Shown: positions 44,060 to 51,310 of the stretch, piece by piece
How the letters are laid out: each line of letters begins with the position of its first letter
Numbering within the stretch: position 1 is the stretch's first letter
Assembly (NCBI GenBank): GCA_028871195.1
Contig: JAGWNT010000013.1
Coordinates: 1 to 53,756 of the forward strand
Reading direction: 5' to 3'
DNA from: REEB85 sp018971455
GTDB lineage: Bacteria > Pseudomonadota > Alphaproteobacteria > Acetobacterales > Acetobacteraceae
DNA: 53,756 nt
Made by a program: the position numbers and the translations under genes
The notes under the pieces: generated by a model
What the model was told of the DNA's origin: nothing
Databases searched by the model: none
The model's input: only the letters and a program-made list of their open reading frames with translations

Positions 44060-44216
44060 AATGTCCTGTCGCCCGGTCAACCCCAAGAAAACATTCAGAC
44101 AGTTATTGTTAAGAATGAGTATGGCCGAAGAACGTGGCAACAAATCGGCGCCGCGTTCACAACGCCGTGACCATGCGCGATCGGAGGATTTGCCGCAGCG
44201 CAACATGCCTCTTGCA

Positions 44217-44297
44217 ACGCCGGGCCCGACGCGCTAATGCGGCCGCGGGCCACATCCCCCCACCGGGATGCTTCTCTTCTGAAAGGGAGAGTCAAAC
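44217..44297 (+). promoter_or_regulatory. serC-type leader RNA
   Basis: Directly before serC, three hairpins follow one another: GGCCCG (44223-44228) with CGGGCC (44246-44251) and an inner CGC/GCG pair; CATCCC (44253-44258) with GGGATG (44265-44270); and UCUCUU (44273-44278) with GGGAGA (44285-44290). The last covers the ribosome-binding site. This arrangement and position fit the serC RNA motif known upstream of serC in alphaproteobacteria; a ligand or regulator is not established. Confidence 0.65.
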
Positions 44298-45479
44298 ATG
44301 TCTCTCGCAGCACCGCCGTCTCTCCGTCCGGCCAATCCCGATTTCTCCTCCGGTCCTTGCGCCAAGCGTCCCGGCTATTCGCTGGACGCGCTGAGCGGCG
44401 CCATGCTCGGTCGTTCGCACCGCGCCAAGGGGCCCAAGGCCAAACTCGCCGAAATCATCGACCGGTCCCGCGCCCTGCTTGGCCTGCCCGAAGGCTGGCG
44501 CCTCGGCATCGTGCCGGCGTCGGACACCGGCGCCGTCGAAATGGCGCTGTGGTCGCTGCTCGGCCCGCGCCCGGTGGACATCCTCGCCTTCGAGAGCTTT
44601 TCCGAAGCCTGGGCGACGGACATCGTCAAGCAGCTCAAGCTGCCCGATGCCTGCGTGCTCGCCGCCCCCTATGGCCGCCTGCCCGATCTCGCGCAGGTCA
44701 ACCCGGCGCATGACGTGGTGCTGGCCTGGAACGGCACCACATCAGGCGTGCGCCTGCCCGACGCCGACTGGATCGCCGCCGATCGCGCGGGCCTGGTGAT
44801 CTGCGACGCCACTTCGGCCGCCTTCGCCATGGACCTGCCGTGGCCGAAGCTCGATGTCGTCACCTGGTCCTGGCAGAAGGTGCTGGGCGGCGAGGCGGCG
44901 CACGGCATGCTCGCCCTCTCGCCGCGCGCGGTCGAGCGCCTGCTCACTCACAAGCCCGCCTGGCCGCTGCCGAAGATCTTCCGCCTCACCTCGGGCGGCA
45001 AGCTCAGCGAGGGCATCTTCAAGGGCGAGACCATCAACACGCCGAGCATGCTCTGCGCCGAGGATGCGCTGGACGGCCTGCGCTGGGCGGAGAGTGTCGG
45101 CGGCCTGAAGGGCCTGATCGGGCGCAGCGAGGCCAATCTCGCCGCCATCGCCGCCTGGGTCGCACGCAGCGACTGGGCGGGCTTCCTCGCCGCCGATCCG
45201 GCGACCCGCTCCTGCACCTCGATCTGCCTGACGATCAAGGCGCCCTGGTTCGCCGCGCTGGACGGCGCGGCCCAGGCCGAGGCCGCCAAGAAGCTCGCCG
45301 CCCTGCTGGAGAAGGAAGGGGTTGCCAACGACATCGGCAGCTACCGCGACGCACCCCCCGGTCTGCGCATCTGGGGCGGCGCCACGGTCGAGACCGGCAA
45401 CATCGAAGCCCTGCTGCCCTGGCTCGACTGGGCGCACGCCCAGGTTTCGGCGCAGTACAACAAGGCGGCAGCGGAGTAA
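44298..45479 (+). CDS. serC: Phosphoserine aminotransferase
   Basis: A 393-residue PLP enzyme that converts 3-phosphohydroxypyruvate to phosphoserine. It starts NPDFSSGPCAKRPGY, has the GRSHRAKGPKAKL segment, and the Schiff-base lysine in WSWQKVLGGEAAHG near residue 194. This is the longer alphaproteobacterial form. It is translated from a hairpin-covered ribosome-binding site (AAGGGAGAG) and lies five bases before serA. Confidence 0.94.
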   Translation: MSLAAPPSLRPANPDFSSGPCAKRPGYSLDALSGAMLGRSHRAKGPKAKLAEIIDRSRALLGLPEGWRLGIVPASDTGAVEMALWSLLGPRPVDILAFESFSEAWATDIVKQLKLPDACVLAAPYGRLPDLAQVNPAHDVVLAWNGTTSGVRLPDADWIAADRAGLVICDATSAAFAMDLPWPKLDVVTWSWQKVLGGEAAHGMLALSPRAVERLLTHKPAWPLPKIFRLTSGGKLSEGIFKGETINTPSMLCAEDALDGLRWAESVGGLKGLIGRSEANLAAIAAWVARSDWAGFLAADPATRSCTSICLTIKAPWFAALDGAAQAEAAKKLAALLEKEGVANDIGSYRDAPPGLRIWGGATVETGNIEALLPWLDWAHAQVSAQYNKAAAE

Positions 45480-45484
45480 CGCCA

Positions 45485-47071
45485 ATGGTCAAAGTCCTTA
45501 TCAGCGACAAGCTGTCTCCCGCCGCCGTCGAGATCTTCCGCAGCCGCGGCATCGAGGTCGATCTCAAGACCGGCCTCTCGCCCGCCGATCTGCGCGCCAT
45601 CATCGGCGCCTATGACGGGCTGGCCATCCGCTCCGCCACCAAGGTGACCCGGGAACTGCTCGATGCCGCCCCCGGGCTCAAGGTGGTCGGCCGGGCCGGC
45701 ATCGGCGTGGACAATGTCGATGTGAAATCGGCCACCGCGCGGGGCGTGGTGGTGATGAACACGCCGAACGGCAATGCCATCACCACCGCCGAGCACGCCA
45801 TCGCCATGATGTTCGCCCTCGCCCGCCAGATCCCCGAGGCCAGCGCCTCGACCAAGGCGGGCAAATGGGAGAAGAACCGCTTCATGGGCGTCGAGCTCTC
45901 GGGAAAGACGCTGGGCCTGATCGGCTGCGGCAATATCGGCTCCATCGTCGCCGACCGCGCGCATGGCCTGCACATGCGCGTCATCGCCTACGACCCCTAC
46001 CTCACGGACAAGCGGGCGCTCGATCTCGGCGTCGAGAAGGTCGAGCTCGACGCGCTGCTGGCGCGGGCCGACATCATCACCCTGCATACGCCGCTCACCG
46101 AGGCCACGCGCAACATCCTCTCGCGCGAGGCGCTGGCGAAAACCCGCAAGGGCGTGCGCATCATCAACTGCGCCCGCGGCGGCCTGCTCGACGAGGCGGC
46201 GCTCGCCGAGGCGCTGAAAAGCGGCCACGTCGCCGGCGCGGCACTCGATGTGTTCGAGACGGAGCCGGCGACGGACTCGCCGCTCTTCGGCCTCGAGAAC
46301 GTGGTCTGCACGCCGCATCTGGGGGCCGCCACCGCCGAGGCGCAGGAGAACGTGGCGCTCCAGGTGGCCGAGCAGATGAGCGACTTCCTGCTCACCGGCG
46401 CCGTCGCCAATGCCATCAACATGCCCAACGTGTCGGCCGAGGAAGCCCCGCGCCTCAAGCCCTACATGGAATTGTGCCGCCTGCTCGGCGCCTTCGCCGG
46501 CCAGCAGACGCAGGCGCGCGACGGCGTGCTCAAGCGCGTGGTGATCGAATACGAGGGCAACGCCGCCCATCTCAACCACCGTCCCCTGACGGCCGCGGTG
46601 CTCGCCGGCCTGCTCGCCCCGGTGATGGCCGGCGCGAACATGGTCAACGCCCCGGTGCTCGCCCGCGAACGCGGCATCGATGTCGCCGAGACCGTGCATG
46701 ACCGGCCGAGCGAGTACCAGACCCTGGTGCGCGTCACGGTGGAGACCGACCAGCAGGCCCGCGCGGTCGCCGGCACCCTCTTCGCCGGCTCGCGGCCGCG
46801 CATCGTCGAGGTCAAGGGCATCAAGGTCGAGGCCGATTTCGGCCGCCACATGCTCTACGTCACCAACCAGGACAAGCCCGGCTTCATCGGCCGCTTCGGC
46901 GCCACCCTGGCCGGCGCCGGCATCAACATCGCCACTTTCCACCTCGGCCGCGCCGAGGCCGGGGGGGATGCGATCTGCATGGTCTCGGTGGACGAGCCGG
47001 TGGCCGAGGACGTGCTGGCGATGGTGCGCACCCTGCCGCTGGTGGTGCAGGCGACCACGCTCAACTTCTGA
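45485..47071 (+). CDS. serA: D-3-phosphoglycerate dehydrogenase, long form
   Basis: A 528-residue enzyme that starts serine synthesis. The NAD-binding motif is GLIGCGNIGSIVAD near residue 147, followed by catalytic segments INCARGGLLDEAAL and CTPHLGAAT (His). The C-terminal part has the allosteric substrate-binding domain and an ACT domain (VTNQDKPGFIGRFGATL), typical of the serine-regulated type 1 form. It overlaps the convergent NAD(P)-binding protein gene by 11 bases. Confidence 0.95.
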   Translation: MVKVLISDKLSPAAVEIFRSRGIEVDLKTGLSPADLRAIIGAYDGLAIRSATKVTRELLDAAPGLKVVGRAGIGVDNVDVKSATARGVVVMNTPNGNAITTAEHAIAMMFALARQIPEASASTKAGKWEKNRFMGVELSGKTLGLIGCGNIGSIVADRAHGLHMRVIAYDPYLTDKRALDLGVEKVELDALLARADIITLHTPLTEATRNILSREALAKTRKGVRIINCARGGLLDEAALAEALKSGHVAGAALDVFETEPATDSPLFGLENVVCTPHLGAATAEAQENVALQVAEQMSDFLLTGAVANAINMPNVSAEEAPRLKPYMELCRLLGAFAGQQTQARDGVLKRVVIEYEGNAAHLNHRPLTAAVLAGLLAPVMAGANMVNAPVLARERGIDVAETVHDRPSEYQTLVRVTVETDQQARAVAGTLFAGSRPRIVEVKGIKVEADFGRHMLYVTNQDKPGFIGRFGATLAGAGINIATFHLGRAEAGGDAICMVSVDEPVAEDVLAMVRTLPLVVQATTLNF

Positions 47072-47936
47072 GCGGCCCGCCGGCAAGCATCGGCCGAAAG
47101 GTCTGGGCGAGCCCCTCGTCCAGGCCGATCGGCGCCACGCCGAGGCGCGCCCGCATTGGCGCGATGTCGAACGCCTTGTCCTCGGTCAGCCGCCGCAGCT
47201 CGGCTGCGCGGATGCGCGGCAGGCCGGGCAGGCGGGTCAGCGGCGACAGCGCGATCAACGCCCCGACCGGCACGCCGAGGATGCGTGGCGGCCGCCTCCC
47301 GGCCGCCGCCGCCACCGCGCGCACGAAATCGGCGTAGGGCAGGGGGATCGGCCCCGCCACCACGAGAAGCTGCGGGCCATCCCAGGCGATATCGAGGGCG
47401 GCGAGGACGCAGCGTGTCAGGTCGCCCTGGTGGATCGGCTGCACCAGAGACCGCCCGCCGCCCGGCAGCGGCACCACCGGCAGCCGACGCAGCAGGGCGG
47501 CGAGCCGGCGCACATTGTCCTCGCCCTGCGCGCCATAGATCATCGTCGGGTGCAGCATCACGCCGCTGCGGCCGGAGGCGAGCCACGCCGTCTCGCCGGC
47601 GATCACGCCCAGCCCGTGCCCGTCCGGCCAGCGCGTGTGCCGTCGCGTGCTGCCCAGCAGCACGAAGCGCGCATCGGCCGGCGCCGCGGCCAGGATGGCC
47701 GCGGCATGGCGGGCATGGGCGCACGACACCACGCGTCGCGCGCCGGCCAGCGCCCGGGCCAGCGCCGGCGGGTCAGCCAGATCGGCGACCCGAACCTCCC
47801 CACCCAGCCCGAGCCGGCGGAATTTCGCGCCGTCGCGCACCACCGCCACCACCCGGTCGCCGCGCGCCGCCAGCGCCGCGCACAGCACCGCACCGGACCG
47901 TCCGCTCGCGCCGATGACATGAATGGCCTCGCTCAT
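47061..47936 (-). CDS. NAD(P)-binding Rossmann-fold protein (atypical SDR)
   Basis: A 291-residue protein. The dinucleotide-binding motif is VIGASGRSGAVL near residue 7. Further family features are VADLADPPALARALAGARRVV, HPTMIYGA near residue 132 and VQPIHQGDLTRCVLAAL. It resembles atypical short-chain dehydrogenases/NmrA-like or complex I NDUFA9-like proteins; the substrate is unknown. It is divergent from rplM and its end overlaps serA. Confidence 0.8.
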   Translation of the reverse strand: MSEAIHVIGASGRSGAVLCAALAARGDRVVAVVRDGAKFRRLGLGGEVRVADLADPPALARALAGARRVVSCAHARHAAAILAAAPADARFVLLGSTRRHTRWPDGHGLGVIAGETAWLASGRSGVMLHPTMIYGAQGEDNVRRLAALLRRLPVVPLPGGGRSLVQPIHQGDLTRCVLAALDIAWDGPQLLVVAGPIPLPYADFVRAVAAAAGRRPPRILGVPVGALIALSPLTRLPGLPRIRAAELRRLTEDKAFDIAPMRARLGVAPIGLDEGLAQTFRPMLAGGPLRS

Positions 47937-47973
47937 CGCGCGACCCTACAGGCGCAATCGGGGTTTGGCACCA

Positions 47974-47993
47974 TGTGGTATTATATTACCACA
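47974..47993. promoter_or_regulatory. Inverted repeat upstream of rplM
   Basis: TGTGGTA (47974-47980) and TACCACA (47987-47993) form perfect 7-base arms around TTATAT. It lies 38 bases from the start of the divergent NAD(P)-binding gene and 10 bases before the rplM -35 box, as expected for an operator. The binding protein is unknown. Confidence 0.6.
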
Positions 47994-48003
47994 GCAAAAA
48001 CCC

Positions 48004-48032
48004 TTGACCCGCGCTGACAGCCCCGGCATAAG
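48004..48032 (+). promoter_or_regulatory. Candidate rplM-rpsI promoter
   Basis: TTGACC at 48004-48009 and CATAAG at 48027-48032 are separated by 17 bases, about 30 bases before rplM, whose ribosome-binding site is AAAGGAAG. Confidence 0.55.
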
Positions 48033-48060
48033 CCGCCGCCTGACCAAAGGAAGAACACCG

Positions 48061-48525
48061 ATGAAATCCACCCTCTCGCTGAAGCCCGCGGAGGTGCAGA
48101 AGGACTGGACGCTGATCGACGCCGAGGGCCTCGTTCTGGGCCGCCTCGCCGTCATCATCGCCAACCGTCTGCGCGGCAAGCACAAGCCGCAATTCACCCC
48201 GCACGTCGATTGCGGCGACAACATCGTCGTCGTCAATGCGGCCAAGGTGAAGGTCACCGGCAACAAGGCCGATCAGGCGGTGTTCTACTATCACACCGGC
48301 TATGCCGGCGGCATCAAGGGCCGCAGCATCCGCCAGCGCCTGGAAAGCCGGCATCCCGAGCGCGTGCTGGAGAAGGCGGTCGAGCGCATGATCACGCGCG
48401 GCCCGCTGCAGCGCGCCCAGATGAAGCATCTGCACATCTATGGCGGCGCCACCCACCCGCATGAGGGGCAGCAGCCCAAGCCGATCGATATTGCCGCCTT
48501 GAACCCGAAGAACAGGAGGGGCTGA
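48061..48525 (+). CDS. rplM: 50S ribosomal protein L13
   Basis: A 154-residue ribosomal protein. Typical segments are WTLIDAEGLVLGRLAVIIANRLRGKHK, DNIVVVNAAKVKVTGNK and HLHIYGGATHPHEGQQP. It binds 23S rRNA early in large-subunit assembly. It is co-transcribed with rpsI five bases downstream, the standard pair. Confidence 0.98.
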   Translation: MKSTLSLKPAEVQKDWTLIDAEGLVLGRLAVIIANRLRGKHKPQFTPHVDCGDNIVVVNAAKVKVTGNKADQAVFYYHTGYAGGIKGRSIRQRLESRHPERVLEKAVERMITRGPLQRAQMKHLHIYGGATHPHEGQQPKPIDIAALNPKNRRG

Positions 48526-48530
48526 CCCCC

Positions 48531-49016
48531 ATGTCGGATACCAGCCGCACCCTCGCGGACCTCAAGGACCTCGCGGTCGCCGCCGCCGCCCCCGCCGAGC
48601 GGGCGAAGGTCGAGCCGAAGCGCGATGCACTCGGCCGCAGCTACGCGACCGGCCGGCGCAAGAACGCCGTCGCGCGCGTCTGGATCAAGCCCGGCAAGGG
48701 CGAGATCAACGTCAACGGCAAGAAGGTCGGCGAGTATTTCGCCCGCCCCGTGCTGCGCATGCTGATCACCCAGCCCTTCCTGGTGTCGGACCGCTACAAC
48801 CAGTTCGACGTCTTCTGCACGGTCACCGGTGGCGGGCTGTCCGGCCAGGCCGGCGCGCTGCGCCATGGCATCAGCCGGGCGCTGACCTATTACGAGCCGG
48901 AGCTGCGCGGCATTCTCAAGGTCGCCGGCTTCCTCACGCGCGACAGCCGCGTCGTCGAGCGCAAGAAGTACGGTCGCGCCAAGGCCCGACGCAGCTTCCA
49001 GTTCTCCAAGCGCTGA
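48531..49016 (+). CDS. rpsI: 30S ribosomal protein S9
   Basis: A 161-residue ribosomal protein with an N-terminal extension of about 38 residues (ADLKDLAVAAAAPAER) before the conserved GRSYATGRRKNAVARVW. The C-terminal tail ending SFQFSKR reaches the P site of the ribosome. The extension is common in alphaproteobacteria. Confidence 0.98.
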   Translation: MSDTSRTLADLKDLAVAAAAPAERAKVEPKRDALGRSYATGRRKNAVARVWIKPGKGEINVNGKKVGEYFARPVLRMLITQPFLVSDRYNQFDVFCTVTGGGLSGQAGALRHGISRALTYYEPELRGILKVAGFLTRDSRVVERKKYGRAKARRSFQFSKR

Positions 49017-49042
49017 GACCAGACGAACATCCCGCATGCGGG

Positions 49043-49082
49043 AAGGGGGGCGGGTCCGGCGGACCCGCCCCCCTTGCTTTTT
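49043..49082 (+). terminator. Rho-independent terminator after rpsI
   Basis: A perfect 13-bp GC stem (49045-49057 with 49061-49073, loop GGC), extended by AA/TT pairs, is followed by GCTTTTT. A 12-base palindrome CCCGCATGCGGG precedes it at 49031-49042. Confidence 0.9.
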
Positions 49083-49124
49083 GGCCACCGGGAAGACGAC
49101 GATAGAACCGAGGAGAGCGCCACC

Positions 49125-50081
49125 ATGACCGACCGCGCGAGCATCTTCATCGACGGCGAAGCCGGCACCACCGGGCTCGGCATCCGCGAGCGCCTGCTTG
49201 CCGTGCCCGGCGTCGCCCTGCGCAGCCTGCCCGAGGCCGACCGCAAGAACCCCGAGGCGCGGCGCGCCATCATGGGGGAGGTCGATCTCGTCGTCCTCTG
49301 TCTGCCCGACGCGGCGGCACGCGAATCGGCTGCATTGGTCGCCAGCCTCGGCGCCCGCGCGCCGCGCCTCGTCGATGCGAGCACCGCCCATCGCGTGGAT
49401 CCGGCCTGGGTCTATGGCTTTCCCGAGCTTGAGCCGGGCCAGGCCGCCCGCATCGCCGCCGCCCCGCGGGTGGCCAACCCTGGCTGCTACCCCACCGGCG
49501 CCATCGCCCTGCTGCGCCCGCTGGTCGATGCCGGCCTGATCGCGCCGGGCCACCCGGTCAGCATCAACGCCGTCAGCGGCTATTCGGGCGGCGGCAAGGC
49601 GTTGATCGCCGAGCATGAATCCGGCGCCGCCCCGGTTTTCGAGCTGTATGCGCTCGGCCTTGAACACAAGCACCTGCCCGAGATCCAGGTCTATGCCGGG
49701 CTCAGCCACCGGCCGATCTTCGCCCCCGCGGTCGGCCATTACCGTCAGGGCATGCTGGTCAGCATCCCGCTGCACCTCGACACGCTGCCCGGCCGGCCCA
49801 CCGCCGCCGCGCTGCACGAGGCGCTGGCCGCGCGCTACGACGGGCAGGCGCTGGTTCGCGTGCTGCCGCCCACCGGCGACGGCAAGCTCGAACCCCAGGC
49901 GCTCAACGACACCGATCTGCTGGAGCTGCGCGTCTATGCCAACGAGGCGCACCGCCAGGCGGTGCTGGTGGCGCGGCTGGACAATCTCGGCAAGGGTGCC
50001 TCGGGGGCGGCGGTGCAGTGCATCGGCCTGATGCTCGGCCTGACGCCGCGCCAACCCGCGCGGGAGGCCGCCCATGCCTGA
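49125..50081 (+). CDS. argC: N-acetyl-gamma-glutamyl-phosphate reductase, type 2
   Basis: A 318-residue NADPH-dependent enzyme in arginine synthesis. It begins IFIDGEAGTTGLGIRERL, with the catalytic cysteine in NPGCYPTGA near residue 123 and the histidine in LEHKHLPEI near residue 184. Type 2 enzymes are the shorter form found after rpsI in many alphaproteobacteria. GAGGAG precedes the ATG. The stop overlaps the next gene by eight bases. Confidence 0.94.
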   Translation: MTDRASIFIDGEAGTTGLGIRERLLAVPGVALRSLPEADRKNPEARRAIMGEVDLVVLCLPDAAARESAALVASLGARAPRLVDASTAHRVDPAWVYGFPELEPGQAARIAAAPRVANPGCYPTGAIALLRPLVDAGLIAPGHPVSINAVSGYSGGGKALIAEHESGAAPVFELYALGLEHKHLPEIQVYAGLSHRPIFAPAVGHYRQGMLVSIPLHLDTLPGRPTAAALHEALAARYDGQALVRVLPPTGDGKLEPQALNDTDLLELRVYANEAHRQAVLVARLDNLGKGASGAAVQCIGLMLGLTPRQPAREAAHA

Positions 50082-50628
50082 CCACGGCCTCCCGCTCGGC
50101 GGGCCGCTCTATGCCGTGGGCGATGTCGCCCCGGTCATCGCGCCGGACGCCTTCGTGGCCCCCACGGCGGCCGTCATCGGCGACGTCGCGGTGGGGTCGC
50201 AATCCGGCATCTGGTTTCACTGCGTGCTGCGCGGCGACACCAACATCATCCGCATCGGCGCCCGCACCAACATCCAGGATGGCACGATCATCCATGTGAA
50301 TGCCGGCGATTTCCCGACCCATATCGGCGACGACGTCACCGTCGGCCACGCGGCCATCCTGCATGCCTGCATCCTGCACCACCGCGCCTTCGTCGGCATG
50401 GGCGCAACCGTGCTCGACGGCGCGGTGATCGAGGAGGGCGGCGTGCTCGCCGCGGGCGCGCTGCTCACCCCGGGCAAGCGCATCGGGCGCTACGAACTCT
50501 GGCAAGGCTCTCCCGCCCGCCTCGCCCGCGTGCTGAGCGAGGAGGAGCGCGGCCGGTTCGACCAGAATGCCATCCATTACGTCGAACTCGCCGCCCGCTT
50601 CCGTGCCTCGCTGCGCCCGGGGGGCTGA
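50074..50628 (+). CDS. Gamma-class carbonic anhydrase family protein
   Basis: A 184-residue left-handed beta-helix protein of hexapeptide repeats. Metal ligand histidines are visible in TIIHVNAG and TVGHAAILHACIL, and the conserved arginine in VLRGDTNIIRIG. Proteins of this family either hydrate CO2 or bind metal without that activity. It overlaps argC by eight bases. Confidence 0.88.
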   Translation: MPDHGLPLGGPLYAVGDVAPVIAPDAFVAPTAAVIGDVAVGSQSGIWFHCVLRGDTNIIRIGARTNIQDGTIIHVNAGDFPTHIGDDVTVGHAAILHACILHHRAFVGMGATVLDGAVIEEGGVLAAGALLTPGKRIGRYELWQGSPARLARVLSEEERGRFDQNAIHYVELAARFRASLRPGG

Positions 50629-50674
50629 CGCGGCCGCGCCGGCTTCCCATCTCCGTGCGCGGAGGTATCCGCCC

Positions 50675-51244
50675 ATGCGTGCGTCATTCGTTCTGCTCGC
50701 CGCCGTCCTTCAGCTCGCCGCATGCGGCGCCATCACCCCGCCGCCCGATTCCTCCACCCTGCCGGCGGATGCCTTCGGCGCCGGCAATGCGGGCGGCGAT
50801 GTCTGGGCGGTGAACTGGGCGGCCTGGGCGTTCGCCGATCCGTCCCGCACCGCCGGCAAGCCGATCGACGGCGCGCGGATGGCCGCCGACATGGAGTATC
50901 TCGGCGGCGCGCTCGCCACCAACCCCAGCTTTGCCTACCTGCCGCTGTCCATCACCAGTGGCCTGCTGGCCGGGCGGATGGAGGTTCGCGCGGTCCTTGG
51001 CGTGCCGCCCCAGGCCCGTTCGCAGGCCGTGGTCGATGGGCTGGAGGGCGCGGCGCGGGCCCTGGTCGCCGGCGACCAGACCGCCGCCCGTGCCGCGCTC
51101 GACCCTGGCATCTTCACCCTCGGACCGGACGAGACGCTGGCGCGCCTGGCCCACCTGCCCTACATGCCGGAGGCCAACAGCGCGACGCTGCGCGCGTCGA
51201 ACGCCCTGCTGCAACCGGGCAATGACTGCCTGTTCTGCGACTGA
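50675..51244 (+). CDS. Putative lipoprotein of unknown function
   Basis: A 189-residue protein. The N-terminus ends in a lipobox-like LQLAAC near residue 17. The mature part begins with GAITPPPDSSTLP and has WAVNWAAWAFADPSRTAGKPIDG and RMAADMEYLGGAL, then VRAVLGVPPQARSQAVVDGLEGAARAL, suggesting a helical fold. It ends DCLFCD, with two cysteines. I do not recognise the family. GGAGG lies 10 bases before the ATG. Confidence 0.75.
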   Translation: MRASFVLLAAVLQLAACGAITPPPDSSTLPADAFGAGNAGGDVWAVNWAAWAFADPSRTAGKPIDGARMAADMEYLGGALATNPSFAYLPLSITSGLLAGRMEVRAVLGVPPQARSQAVVDGLEGAARALVAGDQTAARAALDPGIFTLGPDETLARLAHLPYMPEANSATLRASNALLQPGNDCLFCD

Positions 51245-51310
51245 CGCCGATCCGCCCCGCGGCGGGTCGCAGGCCCGCCCCCGGCACGCGGGCGGGTCAG
51301 GGCCGGCCGA

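Larger units (their letters stand above)
43958..44297. other. Intergenic region upstream of serC, A/T-rich first half
   Basis: This 340-base gap holds an unusually A/T-rich patch at about 43985-44060, the candidate serC promoter and the serC leader RNA. Short open frames within it have no convincing start or composition, and I annotate none as a gene. Confidence 0.55.

Noticed and set aside
44055..44237. A 60-codon frame before serC as a leader peptide gene
   Set aside because: No ribosome-binding site, no runs of serine codons that would suggest attenuation, and it runs into the serC leader hairpins.
51245..51310. Terminator between the lipoprotein gene and phaC
   Set aside because: A GC-rich imperfect hairpin is present but there is no T-tract and the pairing is not clean enough to annotate.
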